From assembly GCF_026151335.1 (NCBI RefSeq), contig NZ_JAMQPP010000001.1: a stretch of 64,000 nucleotides of DNA; one strand, 5' to 3'. The DNA comes from Leptospira_A soteropolitanensis (GTDB lineage: Bacteria; Spirochaetota; Leptospiria; Leptospirales; Leptospiraceae). The notes under the pieces were generated by a model. It did no database searches and was not told the DNA's origin. It saw only the letters and a list, made by a program, of their open reading frames with translations. Below are positions 16,939 to 26,011 of this stretch, in pieces. The position numbers and the translations under genes are program-made. The number at the start of each line of letters is the position of its first letter. Position 1 is the stretch's first letter.

Positions 16939-18125
16939 ATCAAAACTTCCTTAACTCCATCTGAAATTTGAAATTTATAGAAGTCTAGCGCAACGTTAAA
17001 CTTTTGTTGATAACTTTTTTTCAGAACTTCTTCAATTTTAGAAAAATGGTCTTTGGTATCTAGTACGAGTACGCATCCACCAAAACCACCACCAATCATT
17101 CTTGCACCAGTGACGCTTAGACTCTGCAAAGAATCAACAATGAAATCAGTTTCGGGGCATGAGACTTCAAATTCTTTAGATAGGGACCAATGGGTTTCAA
17201 AAAGTGCTGATCCCACTTCTAAAAAATTGCCTGATTCTAAACCATCGATGACAACTTTTGTTCTTTCCCTTTCTGAAGTTACATGTTTAATTCTCTTTTG
17301 TTCTTCAATTGTTAGGTGGCAGTTTTCTAGTTCTGATTCCGTAAGATTTACATCGTACAATTGTATAAAATTTGGATACTTTGCTTTGATTTTTACCAAT
17401 GCCGATTCACATTCCGATCTGCGTTTGTTATAGGCACTATCTTTCAAACTATGTTTAACATTTGAATTGATTAGGTAAAATTCGTATTTTCCTAAGTCGA
17501 AGTGATGATAAGAATACTTTAGAGTTTCAGTATTTAAGGAAATACAATCATCTTTTTTGCCTACAGCAATGATGAATTGGTCCATGATCCCACATTTGGT
17601 TCCCACGAAGTTGTTTTCTGCTCGTTGTCCTATAAGTGCAATCTCCTCTCGTGATAAAGTGAGTCCAAAGGTTTCTTTGATCGCATAACCAGTCACCACT
17701 TCAAAAGCGGCCGAGGATGATAGGCCTGAACCTTGTGGAATATTTCCATCAACTAATAAATCAAATCCTGGAACTGAATATCCCATTTTTTCAATTTCGA
17801 AAATGACTCCTGAGATATAGTCTGCCCAAGGTGATTTTGGATTTGGTTTGAGAGGCTTTATTAATTCTACAGTTTCATTATAAGTAACTGAGTATAAACG
17901 ATAAGAGGAGGTTTCGTTTGGTCGGAGATAAACTTGTACAGCAAAATTTATGGCTGCAGGAAGGACAATTCCACCTAAATAATCAACATGTTCCCCAATT
18001 ATATTGATTCTAGCTGGTGCTTGGAATAAACGAGGGGGTTGTTTTGTTTTTCCAAATATTGATTCAAATTGATTCAAATTTTCTTTACTTCTTAATGAAT
18101 CCACTTCATCTTCCTTTCGTGCCAT
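16935..18125 (-). CDS. galK: Galactokinase
   Basis: GHMP-family kinase making galactose-1-phosphate. The signature APARINIIGEHVDYLGG is followed by the ATP loop GNIPQGSGLSSSAAFEV and motif 3 MIGGGFGGCVLVL. Upstream in-frame codons reach 18305 but run into pgi and have no family similarity. The ATG at 18125 has only an A-rich leader; GTG at 18104 follows AAGGA by 7 nt and would give a more typical N-terminus. Its start lies only 22-43 nt from the divergent pgi start. No galT or galE is adjacent. Confidence 0.9.
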   Translation of the reverse strand: MARKEDEVDSLRSKENLNQFESIFGKTKQPPRLFQAPARINIIGEHVDYLGGIVLPAAINFAVQVYLRPNETSSYRLYSVTYNETVELIKPLKPNPKSPWADYISGVIFEIEKMGYSVPGFDLLVDGNIPQGSGLSSSAAFEVVTGYAIKETFGLTLSREEIALIGQRAENNFVGTKCGIMDQFIIAVGKKDDCISLNTETLKYSYHHFDLGKYEFYLINSNVKHSLKDSAYNKRRSECESALVKIKAKYPNFIQLYDVNLTESELENCHLTIEEQKRIKHVTSERERTKVVIDGLESGNFLEVGSALFETHWSLSKEFEVSCPETDFIVDSLQSLSVTGARMIGGGFGGCVLVLDTKDHFSKIEEVLKKSYQQKFNVALDFYKFQISDGVKEVLI

Positions 18126-18147
18126 ACTTTTTTCAAGGATCGTTGTT

Positions 18148-19491
18148 ATGTCGAACGTAAAAATTTCTGACCGATTTGTTAAATCTTTTATCTCTGAAAC
18201 TCTAATCCAGAAAGAATTGGATAACGCTGAGAAGGCAAGGCAAACTCTTCTTAAAAAAAGCGGGCAAGGAAGTGAATTTTTAGGTTGGGTGGATCTCCCT
18301 AGCAAAACGAATCCAGATGACCTTCAAATGATTCGAAAAGCAGCAGAAACAATTCAATCTCATTCGCAGTATTTGGTTGTTGTTGGAATTGGTGGAAGTT
18401 ATCTCGGTGCTCGTGCTGTCATTGAGGCTTTAACACCTGAATTTAGTGCTCATGAAATTCATAAAAAATCTGTTAAAATTATTTATGCAGGACATCACTT
18501 GGATGCAGATTATCATTCTCGTTTATTGGCTTTTTTAGAAAACAAAGAATTTTCGGTGAATGTGATATCAAAATCAGGTACAACAACTGAACCTGCTATC
18601 GCCTTTCGCTTGTTACTCTCTCTTTTGGAAAGAAAATATGGTAGGGAGAATGTTAAAAACCGAGTCTTTGCAACGACAGACAAAGAAAAAGGAGCATTGA
18701 AGCAACTTGCCGACGAATACCAATTTCAAACTTTCATCATTCCCGATGATGTAGGTGGTCGTTTTTCCGTTTTTACTCCAGTGGGATTATTGCCGATTGC
18801 AGCTGCAGGTTTTAGCATCAATAAATTAATAGATGGAGCAAAGACGATGGAAGCAGAACTAAGGGAAAAGTCTGCTTCTGAAGGGAACATTGCGACCATA
18901 TATGCTGCGATTCGAAATTCTCTATATGGAAAGGGCAAAAAAATCGAAATCCTTGTGAGTTATACTCCTGCTTTTTCATATCTTTCCGAATGGTGGAAAC
19001 AGTTGTTTGGCGAAAGTGAAGGAAAAACTGGAAAAGGAATTTTTCCTGCTTCTGTTCAATTTACAACGGATCTTCATTCTATGGGACAGTACATTCAAGA
19101 TGGTGAAAGGCAGTTGATGGAAACTACCATTAAAGTAGAGTCTCCCAAGCAAGATGTCTACTTAACTGAAAAGGCTGACGATAGAGATGGCTTAAATTAT
19201 TTGGCCGGAAAAAAACTTTCGGAAGTCAATCAAAGTGCTATGCTTGGAACTCTCATTGCGCATAAAGATGGTGGAGTTCCTTGTTTGGAAATTGTTTTAC
19301 CAACTTTAACTGAAGAAACCATTGGCGAACTTTTATATTTCTTTGAGTTTGCTTGTGGGGTATCCGGTTATATGTTAGGTGTAAATCCTTTTGATCAACC
19401 AGGCGTAGAAGATTATAAAAACAATATGTTTGCTTTGCTTGGCAAAAAGGGATATGAAAAAAGAAAACAGGAAATCTTAAGCCATATATGA
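18148..19491 (+). CDS. pgi: Glucose-6-phosphate isomerase
   Basis: Interconverts glucose-6-phosphate and fructose-6-phosphate. The 447-aa length fits the short bacterial (Bacillus-like) type. Motifs are GIGGSYLGARAVIEAL, the sugar-phosphate loop VISKSGTTTEPAIAF, DDVGGRFSVFTPVGLLP and FPASVQFTTDLHSMGQYIQ. An AAGGA lies 8 nt before the ATG. It is divergent from galK with overlapping 5' regions, so the two promoters must lie within or very near each other's leaders. The 3' end overlaps the convergent nucleotidyltransferase gene by 15 nt. Confidence 0.95.
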   Translation: MSNVKISDRFVKSFISETLIQKELDNAEKARQTLLKKSGQGSEFLGWVDLPSKTNPDDLQMIRKAAETIQSHSQYLVVVGIGGSYLGARAVIEALTPEFSAHEIHKKSVKIIYAGHHLDADYHSRLLAFLENKEFSVNVISKSGTTTEPAIAFRLLLSLLERKYGRENVKNRVFATTDKEKGALKQLADEYQFQTFIIPDDVGGRFSVFTPVGLLPIAAAGFSINKLIDGAKTMEAELREKSASEGNIATIYAAIRNSLYGKGKKIEILVSYTPAFSYLSEWWKQLFGESEGKTGKGIFPASVQFTTDLHSMGQYIQDGERQLMETTIKVESPKQDVYLTEKADDRDGLNYLAGKKLSEVNQSAMLGTLIAHKDGGVPCLEIVLPTLTEETIGELLYFFEFACGVSGYMLGVNPFDQPGVEDYKNNMFALLGKKGYEKRKQEILSHI

Positions 19492-20199
19492 AGATTTAAG
19501 GAAAACCTGAATTTTGGAAATCTCAGCACCGAAAATATCAGTTTTTACATAGGCTTCCCAAAGGTCCTTTGTACCTAAATCTAAAACTCTTCCGGAGAAT
19601 ATTTCTCCGGTAATCTCTCCTCGTTCTGCGCATTCTTTAAAAATATCAGAAAGATCATGGTAATTATTTTTTTCTAAATGAGAGAGACATTTCGGATTAA
19701 GAATGGCAAGACCTATATAATAGTATCCTCCATTTCCAAAGGTTAATTTTCCATTTTCATCGATACCAATTTTTGTATAACTTTGATTAGGAGGTGCAGG
19801 TAATAAATATAAATGAATTTTTGTATGATCTTTTAGTTCGGTTTTCGGTTTAAAACTTTGATCAGGAAAAAATAATGTATCTGGATTTATCAGTAAAATA
19901 GGTTCTTCGAAATACTTATCTGATAATCCAGTACGAATACCACCAGCTGTACCTAAGATTTCATTTTTTTCTTCTAAAATTGTAATTGGGAATTTTTTAA
20001 ATCTTTTTAGATGATTTTTTATTTGATCACCTAAGTAATGTGTGTTGACCAAAACATTAGAAACTTTCCATAGATCGAGCAGATAAAGGCTATAATCGAG
20101 GAGAGTAATATCTTGGATTTTTAATAGCGGCTTTGGACAATTTTCTGTAAGACTACCCATCCTTTTTCCAAAACCTGCAGCTAAAACAAAGGCATTCAT
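19477..20199 (-). CDS. murU: MurU-like sugar-1-phosphate nucleotidyltransferase
   Basis: A 240-aa NDP-sugar pyrophosphorylase fold. The nucleotide loop VLAAGFGKRMGSLTENCPKP is at residue 5, then NTHYLGDQIKNHL, the LGTAGGIRTGL segment, NPDTLFF with the metal-binding Asp, and a C-terminal LDLGTKDLWE. The size and order match MurU, which converts MurNAc-1-phosphate to UDP-MurNAc in cell-wall recycling. Its ATG overlaps the amgK-like gene (ATGA), the arrangement known for amgK-murU. A mannose- or glucose-1-phosphate substrate remains possible. Confidence 0.8.
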   Translation of the reverse strand: MNAFVLAAGFGKRMGSLTENCPKPLLKIQDITLLDYSLYLLDLWKVSNVLVNTHYLGDQIKNHLKRFKKFPITILEEKNEILGTAGGIRTGLSDKYFEEPILLINPDTLFFPDQSFKPKTELKDHTKIHLYLLPAPPNQSYTKIGIDENGKLTFGNGGYYYIGLAILNPKCLSHLEKNNYHDLSDIFKECAERGEITGEIFSGRVLDLGTKDLWEAYVKTDIFGAEISKIQVFLKSSYMA

Positions 20200-21179
20200 A
20201 AATTTTTAAAATCCTTATGGCGACTTAGTTCATCTCGTAAACTTCTAATAAAGATATACAAAGAGTCTGCAAACATTCCTAATTGAACGATTTCTTCCAG
20301 TTGGTTTAAACAAGTGATTATTGAAGGTTTGAACTTTTCTTTGCCGTGATCAGTGACCATTCGAAAGTAAGTTCCTAGAGCTTTGAAAGATCGCTGCAGA
20401 GCTTGGAGATAAAATGTATCGTTAAATTTTTTTGATTGATCCAGGTTCCTTTCTCGAAAAGATTTTAACATTAAAGAACGAAAATCCCTCGGTAATGGAT
20501 AATACGCATCATATAAAATCGAAGTTAGATCATACTGCGGCACTCCCATCCTGGCATCTTGAAAATCAATTAATGAATAATCATTATTAGGTGAAATTAA
20601 AATATTTCTACAATGAAAATCTCTATGTGTTAAAACATTAATCGGATATTTGTTTAAATAACCAACTGTTTCTTCAATAAACGCTTTTGCTTCATTAGAA
20701 ATTTTTGTTTTGATTTGGAATAATTTGCGAAAGTCTTCGAATTTTTCTATAGTTAGATTAGTTTCGAAACTTAGTTTTTCTGTATCGAATTTTCGATTTT
20801 TTACTAATGGCGGTGGATCTAAGCTTTGTAGTTTTAAAATTAAATCGATTAGGATTGGAAATTTTATTTTGTAATCATTCAGATTGTAGGAACTAAAATC
20901 ATTCAGTCCTTCGAAACTCATAAACGTAAGTCCAAGTTTTCTATTTACGTCCAAAACTTTTGGAACATGGATTTCATTTGCATTAAGAAACTCAGAAATG
21001 ACAATGAAATCTTCGTTTACGATAGTGTCTGCGCAGGCAACTTCTTCACTTCCGTTTTGTAATGTTATGTGAAAATATCGCCGTGTAGAAGCTTCTTCTT
21101 GTAAGGAAACAATTTTACAGTTTTTACCATATCTTGAAACTACTGCTTCGAGTTGTTCTGTGTTTAATTCAGGATTCAC
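20196..21179 (-). CDS. amgK: AmgK-like anomeric sugar kinase
   Basis: A 327-aa aminoglycoside-phosphotransferase fold. STRRYFHI near residue 31 matches the AmgK N-lobe. The catalytic loop is LTHRDFHCRNIL and the metal motif LIDFQDARMGVPQYD. The later LQRSFKALGTYFRM also resembles AmgK. AmgK phosphorylates MurNAc/GlcNAc at C1 so that MurU can make UDP-MurNAc, bypassing de novo, fosfomycin-sensitive synthesis. The start is GTG, 6 nt after the upstream kinase stop, with a poor ribosome site, suggesting coupling. It forms a four-gene operon with two histidine kinases and murU. Confidence 0.8.
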   Translation of the reverse strand: MNPELNTEQLEAVVSRYGKNCKIVSLQEEASTRRYFHITLQNGSEEVACADTIVNEDFIVISEFLNANEIHVPKVLDVNRKLGLTFMSFEGLNDFSSYNLNDYKIKFPILIDLILKLQSLDPPPLVKNRKFDTEKLSFETNLTIEKFEDFRKLFQIKTKISNEAKAFIEETVGYLNKYPINVLTHRDFHCRNILISPNNDYSLIDFQDARMGVPQYDLTSILYDAYYPLPRDFRSLMLKSFRERNLDQSKKFNDTFYLQALQRSFKALGTYFRMVTDHGKEKFKPSIITCLNQLEEIVQLGMFADSLYIFIRSLRDELSRHKDFKNL

Positions 21180-21185
21180 TTAGCA

Positions 21186-22697
21186 CTATGATTCAGATAC
21201 CTTTGGAAAAATAAAATGAAATTTAGATCCGTTTCCTTTTGCAGATTCAATTTCTAATCGAATGTCGAAATTATCCACAATTTGTTTCACAACAAACATT
21301 CCAAGGCCAGTTCCTTTTCCAAGTTCTTTAGTGGTGAAATAGGGTTCATAAATTTTATTTAAAGTTTCCGGCGACATACCTTCACCATCATCTGTAACAA
21401 TTAGATGAGAATTTTTCTGATCCTGATAAGAAATGATTTCTATAGTGCCAATATTATTAGTAGCGTCCGCAGCATTAAGGAGAATATTTGAAAGTAACAA
21501 TGCAAATTGATCCGAATTCATTTGTATTGGAATTTCTTCGAGTGAATTTTCCCATTTGATGTGGCAATATTTTAATTTTGCTGTTTCCTTAAATACTTGT
21601 AGAACCGAAGATATCTCTTTGTTTAAGTTTAGGATCTTCGATTGTTCATGATTTGATTTTAATGATTTTCCAAGTTGTAAGAGATTGGACGTTAGGGCTC
21701 TTAATTTTTCTGTTTGATTCAGTGTAACTTTTAGAGCTCGGTCCTTTAACATTGTATCTGCATTTTCTCGGGAGGCCATTTCCACAAAACCTTGGATTGC
21801 GGTTAGTGAATTATTAATTTCGTGTCCAATGCTTGCGGCCACGACGGATAAAAAGGCTCTTCTTTCTGAGTGAATGAGCTGTTCTACCATTGCCTTTTTT
21901 TGAGTAACATCTCTAATGACACCTGTGTAGTATGTATCTCCATCCAAACTATAGGAACAAATCGCAATATCGGCTAAAAAAGTGGAAGCATCTGAACGTA
22001 ATAATGTTACATCGGATAGTTGAAGAGTGGATTTACTTTCTTCTTCATTTAGAACCTTAGCGACTTGGCTCATATATTTTTGCATTTTATTTTCAGTGAA
22101 TAGGATTTTCACTGATTGACCAATCAGATCTAAGGGCGTTTTAAACCGAAACATTTCAAAACTTGCTTTATTTGCCGAAACAACAGTGAGTTTAGAATCA
22201 ATAGTTATGACTGCATCGGATGTTGCATTTAATATCGCTGCATTTTGTCTGTTTAAATCTAAGTTTTGTGTGCGAAGTGCTTTTTCCAGTTTTTCCGATA
22301 ACATCAATTTTTCTAAATCGGAATCTTTTTGATTTTTGAGTTCTAAGGCTCGTTTAACAACAGATAGAATTTGTGTTCTGTCAACAGGTTTGGATATATA
22401 CTCGAATGCATGGTATCGAATTGCAGATTCCGCAGAAGAAAGATTGGGATTTCCTGTTATTAGGATAACAGGTAAGTTAATTTGTTTTTCAGCAATATAT
22501 TTGGTGAAATCGATCCCAGACATTCCTGACATTAAAATATCTGAAATTGCAACCGAAAATGTTTCTCCAGATGATATTCTCTGGATCGCTTCAGAAGCAG
22601 ATTCGGCGAGTTCAATTTGGTATCCTTCCCGGGATAATACTCGTTTTAAAGCGATTCGTATATCTTCTTCATCATCTACAATTAAAATCTTATCCAT
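21186..22697 (-). CDS. Histidine kinase with N-terminal receiver (REC-PAS-HisKA-HATPase)
   Basis: A 503-aa cytoplasmic signalling protein. The receiver (1-120) has Asp8/Asp9, phosphoacceptor Asp53 and Lys103 (ISKPVD). A PAS domain spans about 150-270. The phosphoaccepting His is 292 in GHEINNSL, and the ATPase has DDGEGMSPETL and KGTGLGMFVVKQI. A receiver-first layout lets an upstream kinase control this kinase. It overlaps the preceding PAS kinase gene by 8 nt, making that kinase the obvious phosphate donor, and it is followed by amgK and murU. Confidence 0.88.
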   Translation of the reverse strand: MDKILIVDDEEDIRIALKRVLSREGYQIELAESASEAIQRISSGETFSVAISDILMSGMSGIDFTKYIAEKQINLPVILITGNPNLSSAESAIRYHAFEYISKPVDRTQILSVVKRALELKNQKDSDLEKLMLSEKLEKALRTQNLDLNRQNAAILNATSDAVITIDSKLTVVSANKASFEMFRFKTPLDLIGQSVKILFTENKMQKYMSQVAKVLNEEESKSTLQLSDVTLLRSDASTFLADIAICSYSLDGDTYYTGVIRDVTQKKAMVEQLIHSERRAFLSVVAASIGHEINNSLTAIQGFVEMASRENADTMLKDRALKVTLNQTEKLRALTSNLLQLGKSLKSNHEQSKILNLNKEISSVLQVFKETAKLKYCHIKWENSLEEIPIQMNSDQFALLLSNILLNAADATNNIGTIEIISYQDQKNSHLIVTDDGEGMSPETLNKIYEPYFTTKELGKGTGLGMFVVKQIVDNFDIRLEIESAKGNGSKFHFIFPKVSES

Positions 22698-24480
22698 TTT
22701 CGTCCGTGTGAGCAGGGAGGTAAATTTCTACCTTGGTACCTGTTCCTTCCTTAGTTTTAATATAGATTTCGCCACCATGCTCAGCGATGATCTTTTTTGA
22801 TATAGAAAGTCCTAGACCTGTACCCTGTTTATTACGCCTCGTTGTGAATAACGGTAAAAAAACCTTCTCTAAAGTATCATCATCAATTCCAGGGCCATTA
22901 TCTTCGACAGAAAAAACAACCCATTCTTTTTTTTGGTTTTTTACTAAATCAATACCCAATTCGATTTTTGGGAATTGTCTTGCTGTTTCCATTTCAGAAA
23001 GTGCATTGATAGAGTTAACCACACAATTGATTAGTACTTGCTCTATCTCTTGCCATCGCACAAAGATGCCTGGCAAATTTGGTCCAGCGTGTCTTGTAAA
23101 GTTAATATTCTTCTTCCTGCAACTAACTTCGACTAATTCACTGGTTCGAACCAAAATATAATACGGAGAAACAATATCTCGATTAGGACTTTCCATTCTT
23201 CCCAGATCAAGTAAGGCCTTAACTAAATCACGAATTCGTAAATTAGCAGATTCGATTTTTTTTAAAATATTTCTGCGTTCATTTTGATCTGTCTCGTCTA
23301 CAGTAATTAAGTCGTCCAAATATAATAATGCACTTTGTAATGGGTTATTGATTTCATGTGCTAGTCCGGCAGCAATTTCACCGATACTTGCAAATTTCAT
23401 CGATTCAATCAGTTGTCGATCCTTTCTTTTTGCTTCGGTGATGTCTGAAAAAACCAACAAAATCTTTTTGTCGTTTGGATCGTATCTCCTAACAGGAATA
23501 AAGCGAATCTCGAAAGTTTTCTCTTCGCCAAGTAATCTATAATCAAATTCTGTAGTTTGGGAGTTTTGATTTTCAATTACAGAATTTAAAACTTCCATTA
23601 GTTTTGATTTCATTTTTTCATCAAAAAAATGGAAAATATCTTCGCCTACTTCAAAGGCAAAAACCTGAAACAGTAAAAACTTAAAAATGGGAGCAATCTC
23701 TAAAATTTTTGCATCTTTGTTTATAATCACAAAACCATTATTCATCGTAGCAAAGAAAGTTCTTAATTTATCTTCACCATATTTAATGATTCGTTCGGCA
23801 TTTTGTAATTCAGAAAGGTCAAGTAAAAGAATTGTAATGCCATTTGGAATTCCTTGTTCTGTCGTGATAAAGCTTTGTAACTGAAAGGTGATCGAATTTT
23901 CAGTGGCGTGATCAACTTCCAAAAGAAACTTTGTATTCCTCTGAAAAATTTCATTCTTAAGATTTTCGGGTAAGATGAGAACATCAGATATTGAATGCGT
24001 TTGGATTTTGTTTGGTGATAATCTAAATAATTCTATAAAACGATTGTTCGCGTATCTTAAATTACCGGATAAATCAGTTTGGATGAACGGAATTTCTAAG
24101 TGATCAGCGATCGAAGGATGATCATCAGATTGTAATTGATTCCAGATTATAGTAATGGCATAAATTTCAGAATTTGAATCAAAGAAATCTGTTAATGAGG
24201 AATAATGAACAGAAACCGGAATCTTCTCTTCATTTTGTTTTTTTAGAAACCACTTGTAATCACTTTTGGATTGTGGGTGAGTATGAATTTCCGAAATTAG
24301 GAGATCAAAATCAAAGAATATGTTTTCTACATCCAAAGATTTTGAATTTTTTAGTTCCAGGCGTTCTACTGTAATTGGGTTGATATAAAGAATTTGTTTC
24401 GATTTAAGGTCGACGAAAACCAATCCTTTTTGGGAATGGGAGAGTAGCTGCGATAGTCTTTCAATTTTCGAATCCAACAT
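22690..24480 (-). CDS. PAS-domain sensor histidine kinase
   Basis: A 596-aa cytoplasmic kinase with about three PAS-like regions (1-115, 125-225, 240-350), no transmembrane segments, HisKA with His375 in LAHEINNPLQS, and an ATPase domain with EDNGPGIDDDTL and KQGTGLGLSISKKI. It heads the operon with the receiver-kinase, amgK and murU. Its ATG lies one nucleotide from the ATG of the divergent hydrolase gene, and no strong ribosome site is visible, so the transcript may be leaderless or the promoter may lie inside the hydrolase gene. Confidence 0.88.
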   Translation of the reverse strand: MLDSKIERLSQLLSHSQKGLVFVDLKSKQILYINPITVERLELKNSKSLDVENIFFDFDLLISEIHTHPQSKSDYKWFLKKQNEEKIPVSVHYSSLTDFFDSNSEIYAITIIWNQLQSDDHPSIADHLEIPFIQTDLSGNLRYANNRFIELFRLSPNKIQTHSISDVLILPENLKNEIFQRNTKFLLEVDHATENSITFQLQSFITTEQGIPNGITILLLDLSELQNAERIIKYGEDKLRTFFATMNNGFVIINKDAKILEIAPIFKFLLFQVFAFEVGEDIFHFFDEKMKSKLMEVLNSVIENQNSQTTEFDYRLLGEEKTFEIRFIPVRRYDPNDKKILLVFSDITEAKRKDRQLIESMKFASIGEIAAGLAHEINNPLQSALLYLDDLITVDETDQNERRNILKKIESANLRIRDLVKALLDLGRMESPNRDIVSPYYILVRTSELVEVSCRKKNINFTRHAGPNLPGIFVRWQEIEQVLINCVVNSINALSEMETARQFPKIELGIDLVKNQKKEWVVFSVEDNGPGIDDDTLEKVFLPLFTTRRNKQGTGLGLSISKKIIAEHGGEIYIKTKEGTGTKVEIYLPAHTDENG

Positions 24481-24481
24481 T

Positions 24482-25351
24482 ATGATTAAATACTTTTACC
24501 GAAGCCTTTTTCGAAACTATCAGTCCCAGAGACGTAAATCAATGAAAAATATGGGAGGGACTCCCTGTTTTGTTCCTATGGGTGGACATCGAATTTTCTA
24601 TTGGAAATTTGGAAATGGTAATAAAAAACCCATAGTTTTTTTACATGGATTGCTTGATGAAAGCTTTGGTTTTCGCCGCGTCATTAAAGAATTGTTAAAT
24701 GATGGTTTTCCTTTATATGTATTCGACTTGCCTGGATACGGAAAGAGTAAATTACCTTTAGTAAAATATCTCTATCAAATTGATGTTTGGGCAGACTTAC
24801 TCCTTGAATGTTTTGAAAAATTAGATTTGAAAGATATTTGTTTAGTTGGTCATTCGATGGGAGGACTTACATCTCAACATTTAGTTTTACAAGATAGACA
24901 AAAAAGAGTGCAGAAACTAATTCTCTTAGCACCCGGTGGCATTCCTCATCCAGAACGTGAGAGAATGCGTAAGGTTCTTTTTCCTAAAACAGAAAAACAG
25001 GTAGTTTTATTACTTCGATATCTTTACGGAGAAGAATTTCCCGAACCTGGTTTTTTATTTCGCCACACACTTGTTACGATTTGGAATGATAAGCCAAACG
25101 AGTATTTACAAGAAAATACCTTACGGAGAGAAGATGAGATTTTCTTTGATTCTAAAATGAAGGGAATTAAAATTCCAACTTTGATTTTAGCCGGTGCAGA
25201 AGATGAAATTACTCCACCTTTTATGATGAAAAAAATTAACTCTTATATTAAAAAAAGCAAAATAGTATGGATTCCGAAAGTTAGGCATGCGATTCATCTG
25301 GAAAAGCCAGATGTAGTCGCAAGTAATATTAGGATATTCTATAATACTTAA
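24482..25351 (+). CDS. Alpha/beta-fold hydrolase
   Basis: A 289-aa esterase/hydrolase. It shows the oxyanion HG motif FLHGLLDE near 54, nucleophile elbow GHSMGG with Ser125, an acidic residue in LAGAEDEITPP, and the catalytic His in VRHAIHLEKP. The first ATG (24482) has no ribosome site and its first 20 residues are basic and unlike the family. ATG at 24542 or 24551 would give a normal hydrolase start and leave space for a promoter. The substrate cannot be inferred. It abuts the convergent ferredoxin gene with no gap. Confidence 0.85.
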   Translation: MIKYFYRSLFRNYQSQRRKSMKNMGGTPCFVPMGGHRIFYWKFGNGNKKPIVFLHGLLDESFGFRRVIKELLNDGFPLYVFDLPGYGKSKLPLVKYLYQIDVWADLLLECFEKLDLKDICLVGHSMGGLTSQHLVLQDRQKRVQKLILLAPGGIPHPERERMRKVLFPKTEKQVVLLLRYLYGEEFPEPGFLFRHTLVTIWNDKPNEYLQENTLRREDEIFFDSKMKGIKIPTLILAGAEDEITPPFMMKKINSYIKKSKIVWIPKVRHAIHLEKPDVVASNIRIFYNT

Positions 25352-25585
25352 CTATTCTCCGTCATCGCCAATGGCGTCTACCGGGCACATTGCCATTGCT
25401 GCTTTTGCTTGTTTTTCTTCATTCGGTGTGGTTGGTTGTTTTTTTACATAAATATGACTTTCGTCTGAACTATATTCCAAAAGGTCAGGGGCCTCTTTTA
25501 TGCAGTCGTTACAAGGAACACAGGTTTGGTCGACATAGTATTTTCCTGGTACATTTTCGGGTTGTTTGATACTTTTATCTGCCAT
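25352..25585 (-). CDS. Small [4Fe-4S] ferredoxin
   Basis: A 77-aa single-cluster ferredoxin. Cys22, Cys25, Cys28 (CVPCNDC) and Cys67 (MCPVDAI) form a four-Cys set like that of Thermotoga-type single-cluster ferredoxins. The protein is acidic. Its redox partner is not apparent from the neighbours (a hydrolase and a receiver). The promoter must lie in the 49-nt region shared with the divergent receiver gene, which contains a run of seven C on the plus strand. Confidence 0.92.
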   Translation of the reverse strand: MADKSIKQPENVPGKYYVDQTCVPCNDCIKEAPDLLEYSSDESHIYVKKQPTTPNEEKQAKAAMAMCPVDAIGDDGE

Positions 25586-25634
25586 ATAGTATTTTTACTT
25601 TTTAACAGACCCCCCCTTATAAAATAAAGCATAT

Positions 25635-26000
25635 ATGACAAAAAAGAACATCCTCATCGTAGAGGATGAACCTTTCCTCGGACTGAATATCAAACAGAAA
25701 ATCGAATCATTCGGTTTTCATGTGATAGCTGTTGTACCTTCCGGGGATGAGGCCTTTCAAATTGTTTCGGAGAAGGTTCCTGATCTCATACTAATGGATA
25801 TAAATTTGGAAGGATCATTGGATGGGATTGATACTGCGGAATCTTTAAGAGAACAATTCTCGGTTCCAGTATTGTTTTTGACGGGTTTTTTAGATGATAC
25901 TGCAAAACACAGAATTAACCAAAATCCATCTTATGCATATTTGATGAAACCGTTTACCACGGACCAACTAAAAGAAGCCGTATCGGGTTTTACAACTTAA
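25635..26000 (+). CDS. Stand-alone receiver-domain protein
   Basis: A 121-aa CheY-like protein with all key residues: Glu10/Asp11, phosphoacceptor Asp55 (LMDINLEG), Thr83 (FLTG) and Lys105 (MKPFT). The DINLEGSLDGI and VVPSGDEA phrases are typical of receivers paired with PAS kinases in spirochaetes. No output domain is present. It is a single-gene unit, divergent from the ferredoxin gene and 11 nt from the convergent tlyA end. The cognate kinase is not adjacent. Confidence 0.9.
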   Translation: MTKKNILIVEDEPFLGLNIKQKIESFGFHVIAVVPSGDEAFQIVSEKVPDLILMDINLEGSLDGIDTAESLREQFSVPVLFLTGFLDDTAKHRINQNPSYAYLMKPFTTDQLKEAVSGFTT

Positions 26001-26011
26001 TTTTTTTAAAT

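Noticed and set aside
18126..18305. Upstream extension of galK
   Set aside because: It runs antisense through the first 150 codon bases of pgi, has no galactokinase similarity, and the family N-terminus begins near 18125 or 18104.
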